Source of the DNA: Chitinophaga tropicalis
Lineage (GTDB): Bacteria > Bacteroidota > Bacteroidia > Chitinophagales > Chitinophagaceae
Direction: 5' to 3'
Assembly: GCF_009758205.1 (NCBI RefSeq)
Contig: NZ_WRXN01000001.1
Coordinates: forward strand, 992,001-1,056,000
Length of the DNA: 64,000 bases
Shown here in pieces: positions 17,326 through 26,200 of the stretch. The notes below the pieces were generated by a model that made no database searches, had not been told where the DNA came from, and was given only the letters and a program-made list of their open reading frames with translations. A program made the translations under genes and the position numbers. Numbering within the stretch: the first letter of the stretch is position 1; each line of letters begins with the position of its first letter.

Positions 17326-17382
17326 CTCACCAGTCCCTGGTGATGATGTGTCATCATTTGGGACTGGTGAGCTGGTTTTTTT
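17326..17382. terminator. Long nested hairpin with T-run on the plus side
   Basis: CTCACCAGTCCC (17326-17337) pairs with GGGACTGGTGAG (17360-17371), enclosing a second stem TGATGA/TCATCA. On the plus strand the stem is followed by a run of seven T. The gene that ends here (17381) is on the minus strand, where no T-run follows, so it may also block transcription entering from the plus side. Confidence 0.65.
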
Positions 17383-18610
17383 ATTTTTTCCGTGGTTTCT
17401 CCACATCGGGCAGTAAGCCCGTCAGCAAACCTATCAGCGGAAGATAGGCACAGACGCTGAATACGTAATTGATACTGGTGTTATCTGCCAGCTTTCCCAG
17501 CAAAGCCGAACCTATGCCGCCCATGCCGAAAGCCAGGCCAAAGAAGAGTCCTGCTATCATGCCTACTTTCCCCGGCACTAATTCCTGTGCATATACAAGA
17601 ATAGCAGAGAAGGCGGAAGAAAGGATCACACCTATAAATACGCTTAATACTGCTGTCCAGAAGAGGGTAGCGTGTGGCAGTAAAAGAGAGAAGGGAGCTA
17701 CGCCCAGTATGGATACCCAGATCACATATTTACGTCCTATGCGGTCGCCCACGGGGCCGCCAATGAAAGTACCGGCGGCGATGGCGGAGAGGAAGATGAA
17801 AAGATAGATCTGTGCGCTCTGTACGGAAATATGGAACTTATCCATAAGATAGAAGGTATAGTAGCTGCTCATGCTTGCCATGTAGAAATACTTGGAGAAG
17901 ATGAGCACCAGTAGTATGAACAGGGCAAATGCTATCCTGCCGGAGGAAAGCTGTACATGATCTGCGCCTGTATTGCTTTTGGATTTGCTTCTGATACGGT
18001 GGGTATTATTCCTGTACCATGCCCCGATGTTGATCATTACTACAATAGCCAGCAATGCAGCGAGAGAAAACCAGCTGATGCTGCCCTGTCCTTTCGGAAC
18101 AATGATCATAGCTGCCAGCAGGGGACCGATGGAACTGCCTGCATTACCTCCCAGCTGGAAGAGGGATTGCGCCATACCATGCCTGCCTCCGGAGGCCATA
18201 TAGGCCAGGCGGGAAGCTTCGGGATGGAAAATAGAGGAGCCGATACCTACCAGGCCTACAGATACCAGTACCAGCGGGAAATTATGCGCCTGTGAAAGGC
18301 TGATAAGTCCCAGTAGTGAAAAGCCCATGCCAATGGCGAGGGACCAGGGCTGGGGTTTCTTATCTGTGTAAAGACCTACCAGGGGCTGCAGCAGGGAAGC
18401 TGTGAGCTGATAGGTGAGTGTGATAAGGCCCACCTGGCTGAAAGTAAGATGCAGGGAATCTTTTACTATAGGGTAAATGGCAGGGATCAAAGACTGGATA
18501 GTGTCATTGATAAGATGTGAGAAGCTCAGGGCAATCAGGATGGAAAATACCGTTTTCTCAGCTACCTGTTGAGCCTGTTCTTTAGTGGTTTCCTGTAACG
18601 TCTTTTGCAT
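17381..18610 (-). CDS. MFS transporter of the fosmidomycin-resistance (Fsr) type
   Basis: 409 residues with about 12 membrane segments. The N-terminal run ALSFSHLINDTIQSLIPAIYPIVKDSLHLTFSQVGLITLTYQLTASLLQPLVGLYTDKKPQPWSL and the motif GIGSSIFHPEASRLAYMASGGRHGMAQSLFQLGGNAGSSIGPLL (quoted here as linked family landmarks at ~30-95 and ~122-165) are diagnostic landmarks: Gly/Pro-rich FHPEASR followed by GR.G.AQS. Family members export fosmidomycin and related drugs, or have other roles. The GntR/FCD regulator gene ends 6 nt upstream of this start, so the two form an operon and the exporter is probably under that regulator. Confidence 0.85.
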   Translation of the reverse strand: MQKTLQETTKEQAQQVAEKTVFSILIALSFSHLINDTIQSLIPAIYPIVKDSLHLTFSQVGLITLTYQLTASLLQPLVGLYTDKKPQPWSLAIGMGFSLLGLISLSQAHNFPLVLVSVGLVGIGSSIFHPEASRLAYMASGGRHGMAQSLFQLGGNAGSSIGPLLAAMIIVPKGQGSISWFSLAALLAIVVMINIGAWYRNNTHRIRSKSKSNTGADHVQLSSGRIAFALFILLVLIFSKYFYMASMSSYYTFYLMDKFHISVQSAQIYLFIFLSAIAAGTFIGGPVGDRIGRKYVIWVSILGVAPFSLLLPHATLFWTAVLSVFIGVILSSAFSAILVYAQELVPGKVGMIAGLFFGLAFGMGGIGSALLGKLADNTSINYVFSVCAYLPLIGLLTGLLPDVEKPRKK

Positions 18611-18616
18611 AAGGTT

Positions 18617-19297
18617 TTATTTTTTCTTCGTTGGCTCATCTTCGTTGAAATGAACAATGCGTTGTGCCCATTGAAGGGCTTTTTGAGCGTCCTGGGCTAT
18701 GATGCTGTTATAAAGGTTTTTATGCAGCGGCTGTGTTTCGCTGAACTTTTCCGTGTTTTTAAATATAGCAAGAAAGTGGTCTTTCATGTGATGGGCCACT
18801 GTTTTATAGAGGTCCGTCAATATACTGTTGCCGGAGGCTTCTGCTATGGCTATGTGAAAGTTAATATCTGCCGTGATACAGTCTATGACTTCTCCTGTCT
18901 GTGCAGCTTCTTTTCTTCTGGCCAGGTAAGCACCGATGTTCTCCACATCTTTCTGGCTTCTGTTCAGGGCTGCTTTCTGCGCCACTTTTACTTCCAGCAG
19001 CTGGCGTACTTCATCCAGGTCAGTTATGGCGGCGCGTTTCAGTCTTTGGCCCAGGGGCTCTTCAATACTTTCACTGGCGGCCACGAAAGTGCCCAGTCCC
19101 TGCTGCACGCGTAATATTCCTACATTGGCCAGGATGCGGACGGCTTCCCGGATAGTGGAGCGGCCTACGCCGAAACCTTCCATCAGGGCTGGCTCTGCAG
19201 GCAGTTTCTCATTGATCTTGTAAACCCCGGAAGATATCTGTTCCTGCAGTCGCTGTGCCACCTCATCTGCCAGGCTGCTTCTTTTGATCATATTCAT
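18617..19297 (-). CDS. GntR-family transcription regulator, FadR/FCD subfamily
   Basis: 226 residues. The N-terminal winged helix (~5-75) contains LPAEPALMEGFGVGRSTIREAVRILANVGILRVQQGLGTFV, the GntR signature. The C-terminal helical FCD domain (~85-215) has the metal-binding histidines in NFHIAIAEASGN and VAHHMKDHF. FCD regulators usually bind organic acids or sugar acids and repress neighbouring transport or catabolic genes. It is the first gene of an operon with the Fsr-type MFS gene, and a 13-bp palindrome at 19313-19325 just upstream of its start is a good autoregulatory operator. Confidence 0.9.
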   Translation of the reverse strand: MNMIKRSSLADEVAQRLQEQISSGVYKINEKLPAEPALMEGFGVGRSTIREAVRILANVGILRVQQGLGTFVAASESIEEPLGQRLKRAAITDLDEVRQLLEVKVAQKAALNRSQKDVENIGAYLARRKEAAQTGEVIDCITADINFHIAIAEASGNSILTDLYKTVAHHMKDHFLAIFKNTEKFSETQPLHKNLYNSIIAQDAQKALQWAQRIVHFNEDEPTKKK

Positions 19298-19312
19298 TTT
19301 TTAAGTCGTCAT

Positions 19313-19325
19313 ATCATCTGATGAT
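19313..19325. promoter_or_regulatory. Candidate GntR operator ATCATCTGATGAT
   Basis: Perfect 6-bp inverted repeat ATCATC-T-GATGAT, starting 16 nt upstream of the GntR start codon. Size, symmetry and place fit autoregulation by an FCD-type GntR protein; binding is inferred. Confidence 0.55.
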
Positions 19326-19372
19326 TATAAAGGTAATAAAAACTCCTTTTTATGCTCACATCTTTTTTTAAT

Positions 19373-19380
19373 TATCTTTG
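19373..19380 (+). promoter_or_regulatory. TATCTTTG promoter -7 element
   Basis: TATCTTTG matches TAnnTTTG. It lies 76 nt upstream of the TPR protein gene at 19457. The -33 partner is only a T-rich stretch near 19345-19352, so the call rests mainly on the -7 element. Confidence 0.45.
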
Positions 19381-19456
19381 CGCCTCTTATAATTGAATGA
19401 GGTAAAACGTGCAACTTTGTAAGGGGTTTCACCGGATTTAAAACAAGATTTTTCAA

Positions 19457-20107
19457 ATGAAAGCATTTAATTTATTTATTCTATATCGGTTGCCACTGGG
19501 TATTATCCTGCTGCTGGGCGGTGTTGCCATCGGGTTTAGCGTAGGCTGGTGGGAAGCTACCATTCCATTATTACTGGCGGTGATCTGCCTGGTGACCCAT
19601 TTTATGTTCGGGCCTATGAGATTGGTGCAGGAAGCTGTTGAAGTAGGAGATATTGACAGGGCAATGGCTATGATGAATAAGATAGCTTTCCCGAAACTGC
19701 TGTATAAACCTATCCGTTCTGTATATTATTTTATGCAGAGCAACCTGGCGATGTACAATAAGGACCTGGACAAGGCAGAAGCTACCATCCGCCAGAGCAT
19801 AGAGTCAGGCAGCCCGATGAAAGAATATGAAGGTATGCAGTACTTCCAGCTGGGTACTATTGCATACCAGAAGAACGATCTGAAAACGGCAGACCAGAAC
19901 CTGAAGAAAGCAGTACGTATGGGCCTGCCTGATAAAGAGAATACAGCTGCTGCCCTGCTTACTATTGCTTCTATTGCTATGAGCCGCAGGGATTTTAAAT
20001 CTGCCAAGGAGTATTTCCGCAGGGCTAAAGCGCAGAAGCCTACTACTGAGCAGATTGTAAGCCAGATCAAGGAAATGGATAAATACATCTCCCGTATGCC
20101 GGGTTGA
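19457..20107 (+). CDS. Membrane-anchored TPR-like protein
   Basis: 216 residues. Two N-terminal membrane segments (LPLGIILLLGGVAIGFSVGWW and IPLLLAVICLVTHFMF) are followed by cytosolic helical repeats of TPR type (~60-205): MYNKDLDKAEATIRQSIESG, YFQLGTIAYQKNDLKTADQNLKKAVRMG and LLTIASIAMSRRDFKSAKEYFRRA. TPR arrays bind partner proteins; a role in envelope assembly or protein complexes is likely but unspecified. It appears monocistronic, with a -7 element at 19373 and a clear terminator at 20135. Confidence 0.8.
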   Translation: MKAFNLFILYRLPLGIILLLGGVAIGFSVGWWEATIPLLLAVICLVTHFMFGPMRLVQEAVEVGDIDRAMAMMNKIAFPKLLYKPIRSVYYFMQSNLAMYNKDLDKAEATIRQSIESGSPMKEYEGMQYFQLGTIAYQKNDLKTADQNLKKAVRMGLPDKENTAAALLTIASIAMSRRDFKSAKEYFRRAKAQKPTTEQIVSQIKEMDKYISRMPG

Positions 20108-20134
20108 TCCTGTATACCGGACCTTAAGATAATG

Positions 20135-20165
20135 ATCCCGGCTGTATATGCAGCCGGGATTTTTT
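20135..20165 (+). terminator. Rho-independent terminator
   Basis: ATCCCGGCTG pairs perfectly with CAGCCGGGAT over a 6-nt loop, followed by TTTTTA. It ends the TPR gene transcript. Confidence 0.88.
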
Positions 20166-20261
20166 ATTCAGGAAGATTTATAAAAAAACGTTTCCGGTGG
20201 ATAGGGGAATCAATCTTTATAAATTAGACTATGTTTAAATATGTAGTAATCAATTAAACGT

Positions 20262-20269
20262 TATTTTTG
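20262..20269 (+). promoter_or_regulatory. TATTTTTG promoter -7 element for marC
   Basis: Matches TAnnTTTG and lies 19 nt before the MarC start codon, which would give a leader of about 13 nt. No convincing -33 element is seen. Confidence 0.35.
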
Positions 20270-20288
20270 TTTCAAACACGTTACTCCT

Positions 20289-20855
20289 ATGTTCAGTTTT
20301 GACCAGATCCTGGCTATTACCTTCACATTATTTGCGGTGATCGATATTGTTGGCTCAGTACCTGTATTAATTTCCATGAAGGAAAAGATGGGGAATATAG
20401 ATGCCGGTAAGGCCACTATTGCTTCGGGTTTCCTTATGATACTCTTTCTGCTGGTAGGGGAGCCTTTCCTCAAGCTGCTAAGCGTGGATGTACGTTCCTT
20501 TGCAGTGGCGGGTTCTATAGTGATCTTCGTAATAGGCCTGGAAATGATACTGGGAGTGGAGTTCTTTAAAAGTGAAAAGGACACGAAAACGGGCAGCCTG
20601 GTGCCTATTGCTTTCCCACTGATAGCGGGATCGGGTACGCTGACCACTATCATGTCACTTAAAGCAGATTTTGAACAGACAAATATACTGGCGGGCATCC
20701 TGCTTAACCTGGTGATCATTTATGTGGTATTGCGTTCCCTGAGCTTTATAGAACGTATCCTGGGGAAGGCGGGATTGATGGTGGTGCGTAAGTTCTTTGG
20801 AGTGATCCTGCTGGCTATTGCTGTGAAGATCTTCAAAAGCAACCTGAATATGTAA
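20289..20855 (+). CDS. MarC-family integral membrane protein
   Basis: 188 residues with six hydrophobic segments. The N-terminus (ITFTLFAVIDIVGSVPVLISM) and the central PIAFPLIAGSGTLTTIMSL are the two landmark blocks of the MarC (UPF0056) family, the second in the re-entrant-like position after TM3. MarC was once tied to multiple antibiotic resistance, but its function is not established. It is in a single-gene unit between the TPR gene terminator and tRNA-Arg(CCG). The length is normal for the family. Confidence 0.9.
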   Translation: MFSFDQILAITFTLFAVIDIVGSVPVLISMKEKMGNIDAGKATIASGFLMILFLLVGEPFLKLLSVDVRSFAVAGSIVIFVIGLEMILGVEFFKSEKDTKTGSLVPIAFPLIAGSGTLTTIMSLKADFEQTNILAGILLNLVIIYVVLRSLSFIERILGKAGLMVVRKFFGVILLAIAVKIFKSNLNM

Positions 20856-20932
20856 ATAAGTGAAGGCGCTTTTGTAATTGACCGCCAAATACATTAGTTT
20901 TGCCTTCCTTTCCGGAAGTACCGGATGGACCG

Positions 20933-21004
20933 GGCCTCGTAGTACAATGGATAGTATAAGAGTTTCCGAAGCTCCAGATACAGGTTCGATTCCTGTCGAG
21001 GCTA
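20933..21004 (+). tRNA. tRNA-Arg (anticodon CCG)
   Basis: A 72-nt cloverleaf: acceptor GGCCTCG with CGAGGCT (terminal G:T), T8 A9, D-arm GTAC/GTAT, anticodon loop TTCCGAA, variable AGAT, T-arm ACAGG-TTCGATT-CCTGT, discriminator A, no encoded CCA. It reads CGG codons. The jetABC operon follows it, separated by a terminator. Confidence 0.93.
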
Positions 21005-21015
21005 CAGATTTTTCA

Positions 21016-21046
21016 GCCAATTCCGTATTACGGAATTGGCTTTTTT
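21016..21046 (+). terminator. Rho-independent terminator after tRNA-Arg
   Basis: GCCAATTCCGT pairs with ACGGAATTGGC, followed by six T. It ends the tRNA transcript 131 nt before jetA. Confidence 0.9.
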
Positions 21047-21176
21047 AATGAGTGTCTGGAAAACGGATACATCTCCCACATTGATTTTCAGACGTATAAT
21101 TCCCCGGCAAAGCGCATTATCCACATTGGTTCGATAATCCATTTTTTTTCCACAACTTACAGCCTTTCCGGATTTT

Positions 21177-22646
21177 ATGAATAAAGACGATCTATATTGG
21201 TTAATATCCTCTTCGCCGGCAATACAGATGCTGCGACTGCGTAACACGCACTGGATCCTGCCTTTCCTTTATGGAGTGTTTAAGGAAGAGAACAGGTTTT
21301 CCATCCCGGAGACCCAGCTGGTACAGTTACTTGCGGAAACATTGACAATGCAGGAAGATGGAATGGAAGACCTGGAGGAGGCAAAGATCAGTTTCGGGGA
21401 AGACGAAGAATCGAGGAGCCGGAAATATATACTGAACTGGGTACAGAAAAGAATACTGCAGGACCTGCCTGACACCGAAGGGAATACGCAATACCAGCTG
21501 AGCGCCTATACGGAGAAAGTATTCCAGTGGCTGCAAACCTTACAGCTCAGGCAACACGTTGGTACAGAAAGCCGCTTTAAACTGCTCTTTAACTCTCTCA
21601 GGGATATTGTTGAAAATACAGAAGACGACCGCGCCAAAAAACTGGAGATACTCAGGAATAAAAAAGCGGAGATAGAAAAAGAGATCAAAGCGCTGGAACT
21701 GGGTATTGCACCTGACAGGTATAACAACGCACAGGTATCTGAAAGGGTGGAGCTCTTTACCCGCCTGTGTTATGAGCTGATAAGCGATTTCAGGGAAGTG
21801 GAAGATAACTTCAAAGCCATTCATCGCACTATCGTAGAACAGCATACAAAATCAGAACAAAACAAAGGAGCTATCCTGGGTTTTGCTTTTGAAGCATATG
21901 ATTCACTTCGCAGCAGTAACCAGGGCAAGAGCTTCTATGCTTTCTGGGACTTCCTCATTTCCCGCGCCGGGCAGGAAGAATGGCGAGAGCTGACAGAGCA
22001 ACTGCTGAAAATACTGGATGACAGGGAGATTGAAAGGGATGAATATTTCCTGCAGAACATTAAATCCATGCTGTTACGCCAGGGTAAAACAGTATATGAT
22101 GCCAACGATAAGATGGCGGAAAAGCTCAGCCGCATTATCTCCGAAAAAGAAATAGCACAGCAACGCCGCCTGCGTAAACAGATCAACAGTATCAAAGAAC
22201 TGGTGTTTGACCTGATAGACGACGAAGAAACCGCTCATTATGGTATCCGGCTGGAAGAAGGAGTGGAAATAAAAATGGCATTGGAAAGGAAGCTGCTGCT
22301 GGAACAGAAAAAGAACACCATTGATGTAAAACAGCCTTCTGATGCAACAGAACGGATCGAAGACATAAACAGGTTCAGCAGGTTGCTCAACACGTCCTTT
22401 ATCAACAGAAAACAACTCTGGGAGAAAGTGGAAACAGCGCTGAAAGGCAAACAAACTATCACGTTGAAAGAACTGATGGAATATGCGCCACCGGAAAACG
22501 GACTGGCGGAAATAGTCAGCTACTATGATTTTGTAAGGGAGAAATCAGGCAGGACGCTTGTTGTTAACAATACAACGGAGCTGATACCGCTGAATGCGGA
22601 ACAAACAAGATTTGTGGAAGTACCCTATTTATTATTCAGTAAATAA
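21177..22646 (+). CDS. jetA: JetA: DUF3375 kleisin-like subunit of Wadjet type I SMC complex
   Basis: 489 residues, the normal length for DUF3375. The opening DDLYWLISSSPAIQMLRLRNTHWILPFLYGVFKEENRFSIPETQLVQLLAETL block (landmarks SPAxxLLRxxNAxxxxxFL) is a winged-helix N-terminus as in MukF-like kleisins. The middle is helical and charged (KKLEILRNKKAEIEKEIKAL), and the C-terminus is another winged-helix-like region ending FVEVPYLLF. JetA links the SMC heads and recruits JetB. In Wadjet type I it works with JetB, the JetC SMC ATPase and the JetD nuclease to recognise and cleave small circular DNA. Here jetB starts 4 nt later and jetC follows, but no jetD. It starts 131 nt after the terminator of tRNA-Arg(CCG). 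Confidence 0.9.
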   Translation: MNKDDLYWLISSSPAIQMLRLRNTHWILPFLYGVFKEENRFSIPETQLVQLLAETLTMQEDGMEDLEEAKISFGEDEESRSRKYILNWVQKRILQDLPDTEGNTQYQLSAYTEKVFQWLQTLQLRQHVGTESRFKLLFNSLRDIVENTEDDRAKKLEILRNKKAEIEKEIKALELGIAPDRYNNAQVSERVELFTRLCYELISDFREVEDNFKAIHRTIVEQHTKSEQNKGAILGFAFEAYDSLRSSNQGKSFYAFWDFLISRAGQEEWRELTEQLLKILDDREIERDEYFLQNIKSMLLRQGKTVYDANDKMAEKLSRIISEKEIAQQRRLRKQINSIKELVFDLIDDEETAHYGIRLEEGVEIKMALERKLLLEQKKNTIDVKQPSDATERIEDINRFSRLLNTSFINRKQLWEKVETALKGKQTITLKELMEYAPPENGLAEIVSYYDFVREKSGRTLVVNNTTELIPLNAEQTRFVEVPYLLFSK

Positions 22647-22650
22647 TTGA

Positions 22651-23253
22651 ATGAACATGAGCACGCCGACTAAAATATTGCCTTATGCTGCAATAGTTGT
22701 AAAGCTCCTGAAAGGGCCTGTAGAGTACATGGAGAAAGGAGCCTGGGAAAAGCTCCTGCAATATAAACTGGAGCTGACCATATTTCTGCAACAACTGGGC
22801 CTCACCCTGATACTGGACGAACAGGATGGATATGCCTTTGTGAAACACTCGCTCTCTGAAGATGATGAAGCATATGTGAACTGGGTACAACGCCGTTCAT
22901 ATACTTATGAAGAAAGTATTATGCTGGTGTTGCTGAGAGAGATGATGGCAGAGTTTGAGATCAGCGAATCTGCTTCACGTGAGCTGATAAAGAAACGCAG
23001 GGAAATAAAAGAATACGCTGAACTTTTCTTTAAAGAAGGCGCCAGCCGTATCAGGTTCCTGAAAGAGATAGACAGGCTGATAGATAAAGTGGAAGAGAAT
23101 GGCTTCCTGCATAAACTGGAAAACCATGAAGTGGCAGATGAACAACGCTTCAGGATCAGGAAGATCATCAAAGCCAAAGTAGACAGCGAAGTATTGGGCA
23201 ATTTCCAGCAACAACTGATGGAGCATACAGGCAAACAGGAAGTACTGGACTAA
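22651..23253 (+). CDS. jetB: JetB: DUF4194 KITE-like subunit of Wadjet type I
   Basis: 200 residues (or 198 if the second Met at 22657 is used). The pattern YAAIVVKLLKGPVEYMEKGAWEKLL, then LDEQDGYAFVKH and WVQRRSYTYEESIMLVLLREMMAEFE, then FFKEGASRIRFLKEIDRLIDKVEENGFL with FRIRKIIKAKVDSEVL (cited as landmark blocks) is that of DUF4194, a MukE-like winged-helix dimer. JetB binds the JetA kleisin and helps hold DNA in the SMC ring. Its start is 4 nt after the jetA stop and jetC begins 20 nt after its end, so translation of the three is likely coupled. No feature of the protein looks degenerate. Confidence 0.9.
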   Translation: MNMSTPTKILPYAAIVVKLLKGPVEYMEKGAWEKLLQYKLELTIFLQQLGLTLILDEQDGYAFVKHSLSEDDEAYVNWVQRRSYTYEESIMLVLLREMMAEFEISESASRELIKKRREIKEYAELFFKEGASRIRFLKEIDRLIDKVEENGFLHKLENHEVADEQRFRIRKIIKAKVDSEVLGNFQQQLMEHTGKQEVLD

Positions 23254-23273
23254 AATTTTTCTTACTACGAAAG

Positions 23274-26200
23274 ATGCAATTAAACGTTTTTAATACAGAT
23301 AGTCAGAAGAGCGGTTTCCGGTTGCAATACCTGGAAGTATTTAACTGGGGAACTTTTGATGAACATATCCATAGTATAAAACCAGGAGGGGAAACCAGCC
23401 TGCTGACCGGCGCCAATGGTAGTGGTAAAACAACTTTCATCGACGCATTGCTCACACTTATGGTTCCTGAAAAGAGATACAGGTTCTATAACCAGAGCAG
23501 TGGCAGTGAAAAGAAAGGAGACAGAACGGAAGACTCTTACGTGATGGGGGGATACGGGATGATCAACAATGAAGCGACCGGCGTTACCAAAACATTATAT
23601 CTCCGTGAAAACAAGGAGGAAGCATACAGCATTCTCCTGGCCGGCTTTGCCAATGAAATGGAACAGGCGGTCACACTTTTCCAGGTACGTTACTTTGTGA
23701 ACGGAGACATGAGAAAGATATATGGAGTGGCACATAAGCTACTGCATATAGGTGAAGACTTTACGCCGTTTGACCTGGGAGGTAACTGGAAACGCCGTAT
23801 TGATCAGCTATATAATAAAGGTGGCCGCCGCCAGGTGGAGTGGTTCGATGCAGCAAGCAAGTATGCCCAGCGATTAGTTGATGCGTTGGGTATGCAAAGC
23901 ATACAGGCCATTCAGCTGTTTAACCAGACAGTAGGTATCAAAGTGCTGGGTAACCTGGATGATTTCATCCGCACCAACATGCTGGAGCCCCGCAATATGG
24001 AAGAACAGTTCCAGGAACTGAAGAAACACCTGACCACCCTTATGGATGCCCAGCGTAACATAGAGAAGGCGGAGGAACAGATACGCCTGCTGGAACCAGT
24101 GAAAGAACACCACGATAATTTCTTCTCACTGCAATCTACCATTGCACGCCTTCAGCAGGAACTGAATACAGCTGCTATCTGGAACAGCTATACACGCCAT
24201 GAGCTCCTGTCCCGGGCGCTCATGGCATACAGGCACAATGCAGAGATACTGCAAAAGAAAATTGCGGAGGGAAAGATCTACCTGAATGAGCTGCTGGAGA
24301 AAGAACGGATAACAAGGAACCTGCTGGACCAGAACAAGGCTGGCCAACGGATGAACCAGCTGGAAAAGGAATTACAGGACCTGGAGAAAAGAAAGGAAGA
24401 GGTAGAAGAGAACCGCAGGAATTTTATGACCTGGTGTGAAGAGCTGCACATCAAGGAAAATGAAATAGGTGACGAGGCTACTTATCAGCGTATTCAGAAA
24501 GAAGTACACCGTACTTCGTTAAAGCTGGAAACAGATCAGCGTCTGAATGAAGAAGATGAATATGCTGCCAAACGTGTGAAGGAGAAGGCGGACGGCGAGA
24601 AGGAAACACTGGAGAAGGAAATTGAAATGCTGCACCAGTCAAAGAATAATATTCCTTCTCACCTGGTAAACCTGCGTAAAGAGCTTTGCAATAATCTTAA
24701 GATAGACGTCAGTGAAATACTCTTTGCAGGAGAGCTGATACAGGTCAAGGCCGAGGAGCTGGAATGGCAGCCTGCCCTGGAAAAACTGCTGCATTCTTTT
24801 TCCCTGAGATTGCTGGTGCCTGAGAAACATTATAAGAAGGTGACCAGCTACGTGAACAACAATAACCTGCGCACCCGCCTGGTTTATTACCAGATCAAGG
24901 ATACTGCATTACATCTATATCCCGAAGATGATACCGTTTATCATAAGCTGGACTTCCATCCTGATCATAAGCTGAGCGGCTGGGTACAACAGCAGATCAT
25001 ACAGCAGTTCAGTTATGTTTGTGTAAATGATGAAAAGACCTTGCAGCGGTATGACATGGCTATTACCGTAGAAGGTTTGATCAAGAACAGGGACAGGCAT
25101 GAGAAAGATGACCGTTCCGGCAGCAACGATGCTTCCAAATATGTGATGGGGTGGAATAATGACAGGAAGAAGGATGCGCTTATCAACAGGAGAAACCAGC
25201 TGCTTGCGGCGATAGCTTCTTCCGTTGAAACCCTGCAAACCTGTAAAAGCAGGGGTAGCCGTTTGCAGAAACAGTTCTATGCGGTGAACAGGCTGAAAGA
25301 CCATAAAGGATTTGAAGAGATCAATATCCATAAGGTACAGCGTAACATCCGCAAGATGGAAGAGCAGATCGGCGCTTTAAGAGATGAGAACAAAGAGCTG
25401 GATGCCCTGAAAGAGCAACTGCTGGAAATAGAACAGCAGAAGACAGAGCACCAGCAGAACCAGGAAGAACTGATCAGGAATGAAGCGCTGGAACAGCGAA
25501 ACATCAGCGACCGTGAGAAAGAGCAGGAAGGCATGCAGCACCTGTTAAAGCATATCAGTGCGGAAGATAAGGATGAGCTGCTGCGCTTTCAGCATCAGCA
25601 TAGTCTTGAGCTGAGTGAAGTAACACTGGAGAATATCAATACTATCTACCGTTCACTGAAGGATGATAAAGAAAACGAATTAAAGCGTACGGAAGATGTC
25701 AGTCATAAAGAGGAAGTGTTGCTGAACAGGAGTATCAACAGGCTGAAAAGCCCTCCTGCAGAAGTGTTGCAGAAGTTCCCTGACTGGATCGCAGATGTGC
25801 AGGCGTTGTCTGAAGAGGCTGCGCATGCAAATGAATATATTGACTGGCTGGGAAGATTGGTGAATGAAAACCTGCCAAGGTTCAAGAAAGATTTCGAGAA
25901 CTATATTAACCAGACCATCACTTACAAGATAGGCGGACTGAATGAAGAGATGGAAAAGTGGGAGAGGGATATCAGCAATACTATCCAGAAGCTGAATCAG
26001 TCATTGAAGGATATCAACTTCAACCGGATGCCGGATACTTATATACAGCTGGTAAAAAGACCGGTAGCTGCGGGTAGTGAAGTGAAGGAGTTTAAGGGGC
26101 GTTTGCTGGAAGCATTGCCGCAGGCAGCCAACTGGCAGCAAAGCAGCTTTGAAGAGAAAGCCCAGCATTTTAAAGAGAAGGTATTGCCGTTGATCACTGC

